From NCBI GenBank assembly GCA_041390125.1, contig JAWKQN010000022.1:1-64000 (forward strand): DNA of 64,000 nucleotides, given 5' to 3'. Shown here piece after piece: positions 53,945-61,627 of this stretch. Below the pieces are notes generated by a model that made no database searches, had not been told where the DNA came from, and saw nothing but the letters and a program-made list of their open reading frames with translations. Every line of letters begins with the position of its first letter. Position 1 is the stretch's first letter. The position numbers were made by a program, and so were the translations under genes. This DNA is from Gemmatimonadota bacterium (GTDB taxonomy: Bacteria; Gemmatimonadota; Gemmatimonadetes; Longimicrobiales; Gaopeijiaceae).

Positions 53945-55062
53945 CAGGCGCTCCCCTCCGGCGCCACGAGCACGCTCTCGCCCGTGCGCGCGGACGAGTA
54001 TCCCTCCAGCGCCTCCAGCTCCCGCCGGAAGGCGCGGTCCGTCAGCACGTCCAGGAACCGCGCCACCGGCCCTTCCGCGGCCAGCGCGGCGGGGACGGCG
54101 AGGTCGAAGCGCTCCTCCAGGAGGGGCACGAAGCCGAGCCCGCGCGCCCGCGCCACCGCCTCGATGGCGATCCCGGCGTGGGCCGCCCCGGACGCGACCG
54201 CCTGCGCCACGTCGGCGTGGCTGCCCGCCGGGACGGACGCGGTCGGCCGGGCCGCGGTGCCCGTACGGGCGAGGCCCCGCTCGAGCAGATGGGCCGCCCC
54301 GGCCCCCGGCTCCCGCACCGCGACACGCACACCGGGTCGGAGCAGATCCGCGACGGCGTGCAGCCGCTCCGGATTCCCCGGAGGGACGACGAGACCCAGG
54401 CGCCACTCGGCCAGCGTCACCAGGCGCAGCGCCCGGCCCGGGAAGCGGGCCCGCACCAGCGCCGCGTGCTCGGCCCCGGGCTCCGAGGCCAGGTGCACCC
54501 CCGCCACGTGCACCAGGTCGTCCTGCAACAGGGCCAGGGCCTGCTCGCTGTTCGCGGGGATCCACGCCACGCGGGTGTCGGGGTAGCGATCCTGGACCCG
54601 GCCCGCCAGTGCGCCCAGCACGGGGGCGCACCCCGCCACCAGGACGGTGGCCGCAGCCCGTTCCGGATCGATCAGCGGCTCGACGCGGAGCGTGCCGTCC
54701 GGCGAGGGCGCGCCCACGGCGAGGCCGTCGGCCGCGCGGGCCCCGTCGGGCTCGAGCGCGTGGGCCACCCACCGGTCCGCGACGCGGCCGAGGGTCACCC
54801 GCCGGGGCTCGGGGGCCAGGCCGGCGGCCAGCCGCGCCACCAGCCCGGCCGCTCCGGCCAGACGGAAGAGGTCCTCGACCCCGCACCCCAGGACATGGGC
54901 CAATCGCAGGGCCACGGCGGTGGACGGCACCTGCCGGCCCGCCTCGATGGCGCCCAGGGCCTGACGGCTGATCCCGGCCCGCTCGGCCAGGGCCTGTTGC
55001 GACAGGCCGCTCGCCTCCCGGTGGCGGCGGACGTCGGCCTGGAGGAGGGGATCGTCGGTCAT
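53941..55062 (-). CDS. XRE-type HTH regulator with periplasmic-binding-protein-like domain (mod operon regulator)
   Basis: 373 residues from the ATG at 55062. The frame is open to 55125, but that start lies inside the operator palindrome. Residues ~10-65 form an HTH_3 domain (SGLSQQALAERAGISRQALG). From about 105 onward is a PBP-like domain: VLVAGCAPVLGALAG, ANSEQALALLQDDLVHVAGV, RVAVREPGAGAAHLLERGL and GAAHAGIAIEAVARARGLGF. This resembles the ligand domain of ModA/TupA-related regulators. First gene of the operon, coupled to modA. It replaces the usual ModE and probably binds the oxyanion or molybdenum cofactor directly. Confidence 0.88.
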   Translation of the reverse strand: MTDDPLLQADVRRHREASGLSQQALAERAGISRQALGAIEAGRQVPSTAVALRLAHVLGCGVEDLFRLAGAAGLVARLAAGLAPEPRRVTLGRVADRWVAHALEPDGARAADGLAVGAPSPDGTLRVEPLIDPERAAATVLVAGCAPVLGALAGRVQDRYPDTRVAWIPANSEQALALLQDDLVHVAGVHLASEPGAEHAALVRARFPGRALRLVTLAEWRLGLVVPPGNPERLHAVADLLRPGVRVAVREPGAGAAHLLERGLARTGTAARPTASVPAGSHADVAQAVASGAAHAGIAIEAVARARGLGFVPLLEERFDLAVPAALAAEGPVARFLDVLTDRAFRRELEALEGYSSARTGESVLVAPEGSAW

Positions 55063-55122
55063 CGGGCGACGGAGAGGGAGGCGAAGGGCGCGCTCGTCGC
55101 GGTCCCGGTGGGGAGGCGCGAA

Positions 55123-55151
55123 CATGTAACCCTGACTTTACATCGAGACAA
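55123..55151 (-). promoter_or_regulatory. Promoter with overlapping palindromic operator for the mod operon
   Basis: An inverted repeat ATGTAA-N8-TTACAT (55124-55129, 55138-55143) lies ~62 bases before the regulator start. On the minus strand, TTGTCT (55151-55146) and TACATG (55128-55123) are spaced by 17 bases and form a plausible -35/-10 pair, so the palindrome covers the promoter. This is what an autoregulated operon would show. Confidence 0.6.
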
Positions 55152-55201
55152 GCAGAAGTGACAGCGTCTGCCCAGCGATCGCGCGTGGCGGACAGCGACG
55201 T

Positions 55202-56704
55202 TCAGCGCTCCGGGCGCCGTTCCAGCTCCGCGATCACGGCCCGGCGGATGTCCGCGTGCTCCTCGAGGACCTCCAGACCCTCCGAGCCCGACCGCAGGAA
55301 CGCGAGACCGCGCTCGCGCCCGGTCAGGAGGAAGTCCGGCAGCACCACCCGGTACCACCGGTCCTCCGCCAGCGCCGCGCCTCCGACGGTCCATCCCTCG
55401 CCGGCGCGCGCCACGCCCACCCCCTGCAGGAAGGCCGGCGTGGCCCGGTTGCGCTCCCCCTGCTCCAGCGTCCGCCGCAGGACGTCCCCGCGCATCCGCA
55501 CGCTGAACGTGGTTCCCCCGTAGGGCAGCACGCGGATCACGTCGTATTCGGTCACCGGCCCGGCGCGCAGGACGTCGTCGAAGCGGATGGACCCGGCATT
55601 GTAGAGGGCCACGTCCGCGTCCGGATCCTGGGCGCGCATCGCCTCTCCGATCAGCACCGTGAGCGCGGTCGGTCCCGTCCGGACGGACGCCTCCAGGCCG
55701 TCGAGGTCCTCCGCCACGCTCGCCACCCGGCGCTCGGGCTCGAAGCCGGCGACGCGGAAGCCGGCGAACGCGCGCTCCACCCAATCGCCGACCACCCCGG
55801 CGGTGGTCGGCTGCTCCGGGATGGCGTCCGTCACCGGCACGTGCTCCACGGGCCCGGTCCGGCTCCCGCTCCGGCCCACCGCGAAGGGCACCCTCGCCAC
55901 GGTGACCGCGTTGGCGTCCGCCTTCACCACGGACCGACCGTCCACCTGGACGTGCATGGCATGGTGGTCGTGCCCTCCCAGCACCAGCGCGATGCCGGGC
56001 ACGGCGGCGAGGAGCGCCCGATCCTCGGCCACGGTCTGGTGGGTGAGCGCCACGACCGCGTCGGCGGAGTCGGCCAGCAGCGCCGCGGCGGCCTCCAGGG
56101 TGGACCGGGCCGGGCCCACCCGCACCCAATCCGGCGCCCCGTCCGGGAGGACCGCGCCCACGAACGCGATCCGCACGGTGTCGCCCTGCGCGTCCCCGAC
56201 CGTGCGGACCACCCAGGGCCGGACGCCGGGAAACGGCCGCCCCAGCGAGTCGGTCACGTTGGCGGCGAGCCACTGGAAGCGGGACTCGGCGAGCCGGGCC
56301 CGGAAGGACGTCTCCGGCACGTCGAACTCGTGGTTGCCGAGGACCGCGAGGTCGAGCCCCACCGCGTTCATCACGGCCACCATCTGGGCCCCGGCCAGCC
56401 GCTCCCCGTCCACCCGCGCCGTCCCCATCGCGGAGGGGCTCAGCAGGTCGCCGCCGAAGGTGGTGACCAGCACCGGCTCCTGGGCCGCCCATCTCTCGCG
56501 CAACGTGGCGACCCGGCCCAGGCCTCCCGCGCGTCCTCCTTCGACCGGTGTGATCTCGTAGACGTCGTTCAGGTGCAGGAAGACGATGTCCACCCGCCCG
56601 TCGCGAGGCGCCACGGCAGCGGGCGGCGCCGTGGCGCATCCGGTCGCCAGCATGGCCAGCCCCGTTCGCAGCAGGCCGGCCCACCCCCCTCGGCTCCGAC
56701 CCAT
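55202..56704 (-). CDS. 5'-nucleotidase/UshA-like metallophosphatase lipoprotein
   Basis: 500 residues from the ATG at 56704, with GGAGGAG upstream. Signal ending LATGC. The calcineurin-like domain has FLHLNDVYEITP, TTFGGDLLSPS, VLGNHEFDVP, ALTHQ and LGGHDHHAMH. The first motif has Tyr where UshA has the DxH His, as in the CG11883-like subgroup. The C-terminal nucleotidase domain has YNAGSIRFDDVL and RVLPYGGTTFSVRM. It likely hydrolyses nucleotides or related phosphoesters in the periplasm or on the surface and could feed phosphate or nucleosides to importers. Confidence 0.88.
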   Translation of the reverse strand: MGRSRGGWAGLLRTGLAMLATGCATAPPAAVAPRDGRVDIVFLHLNDVYEITPVEGGRAGGLGRVATLRERWAAQEPVLVTTFGGDLLSPSAMGTARVDGERLAGAQMVAVMNAVGLDLAVLGNHEFDVPETSFRARLAESRFQWLAANVTDSLGRPFPGVRPWVVRTVGDAQGDTVRIAFVGAVLPDGAPDWVRVGPARSTLEAAAALLADSADAVVALTHQTVAEDRALLAAVPGIALVLGGHDHHAMHVQVDGRSVVKADANAVTVARVPFAVGRSGSRTGPVEHVPVTDAIPEQPTTAGVVGDWVERAFAGFRVAGFEPERRVASVAEDLDGLEASVRTGPTALTVLIGEAMRAQDPDADVALYNAGSIRFDDVLRAGPVTEYDVIRVLPYGGTTFSVRMRGDVLRRTLEQGERNRATPAFLQGVGVARAGEGWTVGGAALAEDRWYRVVLPDFLLTGRERGLAFLRSGSEGLEVLEEHADIRRAVIAELERRPER

Positions 56705-56917
56705 CGCTCCTCCGCGTTCCGGTCGTGTGCGGAGGGGAAGGTGCCGTCTCGCGCTCCGGGGCGCACGCCCCCGGGCGGCGGGGCCCGGGGGTGGGGCGGC
56801 GGGCCCGAAGCCGCCCGCGCTCGGGCACCGCCGCGCTCCCTCGGGCCTCCCTGGCACCCTCCGCGGGGGCCCGTGTATCGTCAGTGCTGCCCGCCGCACC
56901 CGCTCCCGGAGGTCCTC

Positions 56918-58960
56918 TTGCTCCGCTCCAGCCCCGTGCTCCTCGCCGCGGCCCTCGTGTTCGGGCCCACAGTGCTGACGGCCCAGGCCCGGCCCGACAG
57001 CACCCGGGCGGACACCACGGTCTACCGTCTGGGGGAGCTGCGCGTGGTCGCCACGCGCCCGGTCACGACGGTCGGGGGGGCCAGCGCCTACGAGATCGAG
57101 ATGGATTCCATGTCGCTGGCCGTGGCGCCCACGGTGGAGGACGTGCTGCGCGAGCTGCCGAGCGTGCACGTGCGCACGAACTCCCGGGGCGAAGCGGAGA
57201 TCTCGGTCCGGGGCTCGGAGTCCCGGCAGGTGGCGGTGCTGCTGGACGGCGTCCCGCTCACGCTGAGCTGGGACGCACGCACGGACGTGTCGGTGCTGCC
57301 CGCGGGCGCCACACAGGAGATCAGCTTCATCCGCGGCCTCTCCTCCATGCTCTACGGCCCCAACGTGCTGGGCGGCGTGGTGCAGATGAACGTGGCTCGG
57401 GGCAGCCGCTTCCCCACCCGCTCCTCGCTCGAGTTCAGCGCGGGCGTCGACGAGGTGGGCGGATACGGCACGTCCGTCCATGGCAGCAAGCCCTTCGAGA
57501 CGGACGGCGGGCAGTGGCTGTTCCGCGCGGGCGGGGGGCTGCGCGACACACCGGGCGCCACCCTCCCGGACGGCGTGAGCGAGCCCGTATCCACGAATGA
57601 CGCGCTCCGCCTGAACACCGACGTGAACGAGCTGAGCGGCTTCGCCGCGCTGCGCTTCCAGGGAGACGGGGGCCGTTGGCTCTCCTTCTCCGGTTCCGGC
57701 TTCCGCGCCGAGCGTGGCATCGCGGGCGAGCTGGACGCCGAGCAGCCTCGCTTGTGGCGCTACCCGCACATCGATCGGACCATCATGGCGCTCTCCGGCG
57801 GCACGGGTCATCGGGACACGCCGTGGGGCACCGGCGATCTCGAGGCGAGCGTCGGACTGGACATGGGCAGGACGGAGATCGACTCGTACACGACCCGCGC
57901 CTACGACGAGATCGACGGGACCGAGATCGGTGAGGCGCGCACGACGACGCTGCGCCTCGTCGGGGATCACACGCTCGGTGCCCGCGGTGACCTCAACGCG
58001 GCGTTCACGTTCGCGGACATCCACCATGACGCCACGACCGACGGCGATCTGCTGGAGTACCAGCAGCAGCTGCTGTCGCTCGGAGCCGAGACCGTCTGGC
58101 GTCTGCTCGATACGCCGGACGCCACGATCGAGTCCCTGCGCCTGAGCGTGGGCGGAGCGTACGACCGTGGGACGACGCCGAAGACCGGTGGGCTGCCTTC
58201 GCTCGGCACCCTGGACGACTGGGGCGCGCGCGCGGGGCTGTCCGCCGTGGTCAACGACGGCGGCACCATCGTCCACGTGGGCGCGAGCCGACGGGGTCGC
58301 TTCCCCGCGCTGCGCGAGGTCTATTCGGAGTCGCTCAATCGCTTCCAGCCCAATCCCGACCTGCACCCCGAACGGCTCGTGGCGCTCGAAGGCGGCGTCA
58401 CCAGCCGGCTGGGCGACGGCGACGTGCAGGTCGTGGGGTTCCACCACCGGCTGAGCGATGCCATCCGGCGCATCACGCTACCGGGTGGGCTACGGATGCG
58501 CGTCAACGCGGATCGCCTGGAGAGCACCGGAGCCGAGCTCCTGCTCAATCAATCGTTCGGCCGGTTGACGGTGGGCGGGAACGTCACGGTCCAGTCGGTA
58601 CAGCTCATCGACACGGCCAGCGTCTCCACCGAGCCGGAGAACCTGCCCGAGGTCGCCGGCAGCATGTTCGCGCGCTTCCCGCTCGCCGCCGGCGTGTCGG
58701 CGATGACCGAGGTGCGCTACATGGGCAACCAGTTCTGCCAGCACCCGGACACGGGGGCCGACGTGGAGCTGGACGGGGGCGCCTGGTTCAACGCCGACGT
58801 CGGCCGCACCTGGTCGCTCCCGGCGGGCGCGGGCGGCGGTCTGGTCAGCCGGCTCGAGACCCGCGTCTCGGTCGACAACCTGACCGACACCGCCCTCTAC
58901 GATCAGTGCGGGCTGCCCCGACCGGGCCGGCTGCTGCGCTTCCAGGTGCGCCTCTTCTAG
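56918..58960 (+). CDS. TonB-dependent outer-membrane receptor
   Basis: 680 residues from a TTG at 56918. GGAGG five bases upstream decides the start, and the signal peptide (LLAAALVFGPTVLTAQA) follows directly. The plug shows YRLGELRVVATRP, EISVRGSESRQVAVLLDG and GATQEISFIRGLSSMLYGPN, with IRGLSSMLYG in place of VRGPSSxLYG. The barrel makes up the rest and the protein ends RFQVRLF. Divergent from the 5'-nucleotidase gene, with 213 bases between. Substrate unknown. Confidence 0.9.
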   Translation: MLRSSPVLLAAALVFGPTVLTAQARPDSTRADTTVYRLGELRVVATRPVTTVGGASAYEIEMDSMSLAVAPTVEDVLRELPSVHVRTNSRGEAEISVRGSESRQVAVLLDGVPLTLSWDARTDVSVLPAGATQEISFIRGLSSMLYGPNVLGGVVQMNVARGSRFPTRSSLEFSAGVDEVGGYGTSVHGSKPFETDGGQWLFRAGGGLRDTPGATLPDGVSEPVSTNDALRLNTDVNELSGFAALRFQGDGGRWLSFSGSGFRAERGIAGELDAEQPRLWRYPHIDRTIMALSGGTGHRDTPWGTGDLEASVGLDMGRTEIDSYTTRAYDEIDGTEIGEARTTTLRLVGDHTLGARGDLNAAFTFADIHHDATTDGDLLEYQQQLLSLGAETVWRLLDTPDATIESLRLSVGGAYDRGTTPKTGGLPSLGTLDDWGARAGLSAVVNDGGTIVHVGASRRGRFPALREVYSESLNRFQPNPDLHPERLVALEGGVTSRLGDGDVQVVGFHHRLSDAIRRITLPGGLRMRVNADRLESTGAELLLNQSFGRLTVGGNVTVQSVQLIDTASVSTEPENLPEVAGSMFARFPLAAGVSAMTEVRYMGNQFCQHPDTGADVELDGGAWFNADVGRTWSLPAGAGGGLVSRLETRVSVDNLTDTALYDQCGLPRPGRLLRFQVRLF

Positions 58961-59133
58961 CACCCTCCGTTGATCGGATCCCCCATGCAGCGATCGAGGC
59001 ATGCGTGGGGGACGTCCGTCCGCCCGCCGCGTACGCCGCCCCGGTCGCAGCGTCCGCGCGTGGGATCGTCCCCGCCTCGCCGGGGTCCCCTGCGTCTCCT
59101 GCGTGTATCCACTCCCACCGAAGGAACCGTTCG

Positions 59134-59631
59134 ATGATCGCTGAGTCCATCCTGCCCGAGTTCGACCACGAGTTCGCCCAGTTGCGCCGCGTCCTGGAGC
59201 GGGTGCCCGAAGGCAAGGGGGAGTTCGCACCCCACGAGAAGTCGATGCCGATGGCGAGGCTGGCCGGCCACCTGGCCGAGCTGCCGGACTGGACCGGCGT
59301 GACCATCCTCACGGACGAGATGGACTTCGCGGTCGCGGACTACACGCCCTACATCATGGAATCGCGGGAGGACCTGCTGAAGCGCTTCGACGACAGCCTG
59401 GCCAAGGCCCGCGAGGTCCTGGCGAACGCCAGCGACGAGCAACTCATGGGCACCTGGACCATGCGCCAGGGCGAGCAGGTCTATTTCGCGCTGCCCAAGG
59501 TGGCGGTGCTGCGGAGCTTCGTGCTCAACCACATGATCCACCACCGCGCCCAGCTCGGCGTCTACCTGCGGATGAACGACGTGCCGCTGCCCGGCATGTA
59601 TGGACCCTCGGCGGACGATCCCGGCATGTGA
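59134..59631 (+). CDS. DinB/DUF664-like putative metal-dependent protein
   Basis: 165 residues from the ATG at 59134, with AAGGA eight bases upstream. Four-helix-bundle pattern with the characteristic His positions: MARLAGHLAELPDW and LRSFVLNHMIHHRAQLGVY. DinB-like proteins use three His to bind a metal; some are thiol-dependent transferases (bacillithiol or mycothiol) and others remain unknown. No operon partner; the next gene is convergent. Confidence 0.88.
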   Translation: MIAESILPEFDHEFAQLRRVLERVPEGKGEFAPHEKSMPMARLAGHLAELPDWTGVTILTDEMDFAVADYTPYIMESREDLLKRFDDSLAKAREVLANASDEQLMGTWTMRQGEQVYFALPKVAVLRSFVLNHMIHHRAQLGVYLRMNDVPLPGMYGPSADDPGM

Positions 59632-59716
59632 GTCCACGGCCGCCCCGCCGCGGCCCACGGTGCAGGACCTCGAACGCGGAGCCCCGGTGCGGGTGCTCCG
59701 CGTTCGTGCTCCCGGA

Positions 59717-60970
59717 TCAGGGCAGGCGCGCCAGGACCTGCTGCAGCAGGAGATCCAGGGCGGCGGCCTCTCCACTCGTGATCCGCTTCGCCGCGGCGGT
59801 CTGCGCCGCATGCAACGCCACCCGGGCGTCGGCGCTACGGTCGAGCGGGGGGAGGTCGCCCGCGTCCTGGCGCTCGAGCAGATGGCGATAGGCGAACGCG
59901 ACCGCGTCGTACGTCCAGTGCGCGGGCGCGTACGTGGCTGCCTGCCGTACGTCGAGGTAGGGATCGACCAACGCGGGGGCGCGTTCGACCATCGCCTTGA
60001 GTGCGTGCACGGTGGCATGGCGGTAGAGGCCCAGCCGCTGGAGCCCGGAGGCGAGATAGACACTGGCGTGGCGGCCGGGATCGAACGACCAGGCCATCCA
60101 CATCCACGCCGTCCAGTTCTCGACGCCGTTCTCGAACGCCTGGTCGCGGATCAGAGCCAGGCGCACGGCCTGACCGACGTCCCACCAGGCGTCGTGCACG
60201 GTGCGGTGCAGCGCGACGTCGGATCCCTGCCGGAGCATGTGCTGCGCCCCCAGCGTGGCGATCCAGCGCCGCGTCTCGAAGCACTCCACGGGCCGGAGGC
60301 GCTCCAAGGGGACCGTCACGCACGGGGCGTCCGGGTTGTCGGTGGCACGCTCCGCGGTCCGGAGCCGTCCCACCGCGGTGGCGAGCCTCGCGCTCGTGGG
60401 ATCGGCGTAGTAGGCCTCGAGGGCGGTGCGGGCCCATCCATCCCGGTAGTCGAGCACGCTCACGGTGAGCGGCGTCTCGGGCATCCAGTCCAGGTTGCTG
60501 CCTTCCTCGGACCAGGGTCCAAAGGGCACGGCCACCGCGACGCGGCGCAGGTCGAGCGCGCGGAGCCGCGGGGTCGTCATGCCCGCGGGCCACCCGTCGG
60601 AGCCGAAGAGCCGCTCGGCGAACTCGACGTCTCCCGCCACCGGATCCTCCCCCGGTTGGAAGAGCCTGGAGCCGCGACTCGTCGGCTGCACGGAGAGCGA
60701 GCGGACGTGCGCCACGATGTCACGGGCCGTGGCCGGCAGCACGTGCGCGACCGCGCGGCGTTGGATGACGCTGTCCGGGAAGGAGAAGCGCGCCAGGTCG
60801 ATGCCGTCCCGGGATGCGTGGCAACCCGCGCAGGTCGCCTCGAAGGCGGCCCTGCCCAGCACCGGATCGCCCGACAGGGGAGTCTCGAGCCCGACCGTCT
60901 GCACCTGGTCGCACCCGGTGACCACGAGGAGGGTGAGCACGGAGAGGCAGACACGCGCAGGAATTCCCAT
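59717..60970 (-). CDS. Mono-haem cytochrome c-like lipoprotein
   Basis: 417 residues from the ATG at 60970, with AGGAGGT upstream. Signal ending LLVVTGC (lipobox). Near residue 46 is CAGCH, a CxxCH haem c site, within RAAFEATCAGCHASRDGIDL. The rest, ~330 residues, has no second haem motif and is mainly helical with many Trp and Arg (WTAWMWMAWSFDPGRHAS). It may be an electron carrier fused to an unidentified helical domain. Divergent from the cupin gene. Confidence 0.75.
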   Translation of the reverse strand: MGIPARVCLSVLTLLVVTGCDQVQTVGLETPLSGDPVLGRAAFEATCAGCHASRDGIDLARFSFPDSVIQRRAVAHVLPATARDIVAHVRSLSVQPTSRGSRLFQPGEDPVAGDVEFAERLFGSDGWPAGMTTPRLRALDLRRVAVAVPFGPWSEEGSNLDWMPETPLTVSVLDYRDGWARTALEAYYADPTSARLATAVGRLRTAERATDNPDAPCVTVPLERLRPVECFETRRWIATLGAQHMLRQGSDVALHRTVHDAWWDVGQAVRLALIRDQAFENGVENWTAWMWMAWSFDPGRHASVYLASGLQRLGLYRHATVHALKAMVERAPALVDPYLDVRQAATYAPAHWTYDAVAFAYRHLLERQDAGDLPPLDRSADARVALHAAQTAAAKRITSGEAAALDLLLQQVLARLP

Positions 60971-61218
60971 ACGACCTCCTGCCGGTGCTCCACCGTTCGT
61001 GCGCGGGCACCGGTTCCGATCCGACATCCGTCTCCTCCGGGGGAGACGTCCGACCCCGCGGGCAAGGTACACGCTGGAGCCTCCGCGCACGACGGGAGCG
61101 GGGGCGGCGTGAGGGCCGCCAGGGCCGGACTGGCGGGGGCTCGCCGTCCTGGGGAGATTGGACGGGTCAGGATGGGCCGCAGCCGGCCCTCGCTCCACCC
61201 GCAGGGACAGGACGACCC

Positions 61219-61581
61219 ATGAGCCACAAGCACGTTCGCGACATTCCCGCCCAGACCGTGAAGGCGGGCACCGGCGCCCAGATGCAGGTGCTGATCGGGA
61301 GCGATCAGGGTCCCCACTTCGCCATGCGCCGGTTCGTGATGGATCCGGGGGGTGGGATGCCGCTGCACACCAACGCCGTCGAGCACGAGCAGTACGTCCT
61401 GGGCGGACGCGGCCGCGTGACCATCGGCGACCAGGTGGTCGAGGTCACCCGCGACGACGTGCTGTACATCCCGGCGGGAGTGCCTCACTCCTACGATTCG
61501 CTGGGTCCGGAGCCCTTCGAGTTCATCTGCGTGGTGCCCAACCAACCGGATCGGATCGAGCTGGTCGAGCCGGCCTGCTGA
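61219..61581 (+). CDS. Small cupin-domain protein
   Basis: 120 residues with both cupin motifs: PLHTNAVEHEQYVLGGRGRV (motif 1, His-His-Glu metal-ligand pattern) and YIPAGVPHSYDS (motif 2 His). Single-domain cupins of this type are metal-binding sugar isomerases, dioxygenases or regulators. No enzyme specificity is visible. Divergent from the cytochrome gene by 248 bases. Confidence 0.9.
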   Translation: MSHKHVRDIPAQTVKAGTGAQMQVLIGSDQGPHFAMRRFVMDPGGGMPLHTNAVEHEQYVLGGRGRVTIGDQVVEVTRDDVLYIPAGVPHSYDSLGPEPFEFICVVPNQPDRIELVEPAC

Positions 61582-61627
61582 CGTCCCAGGGGCCGGGGGC
61601 GCGGGCCATCGCCCGCGGCCGACGTCA
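61579..61627. terminator. Hairpin spanning both stop codons of convergent genes
   Basis: TGACGTC (61579-61585), which includes the cupin TGA, pairs with GACGTCA (61621-61627), which includes the opposite gene's TGA. Inside it, GGCC/GGCC and GCGGGC/GCCCGC form the rest of a cruciform-like hairpin. It probably acts as a bidirectional 3'-end for the two genes. Confidence 0.6.

Noticed and set aside
55256..56917. In-frame extension upstream of the second TonB receptor
   Set aside because: It reads antisense through the 5'-nucleotidase gene. The TTG at 56918 has GGAGG at correct spacing and starts the signal peptide.
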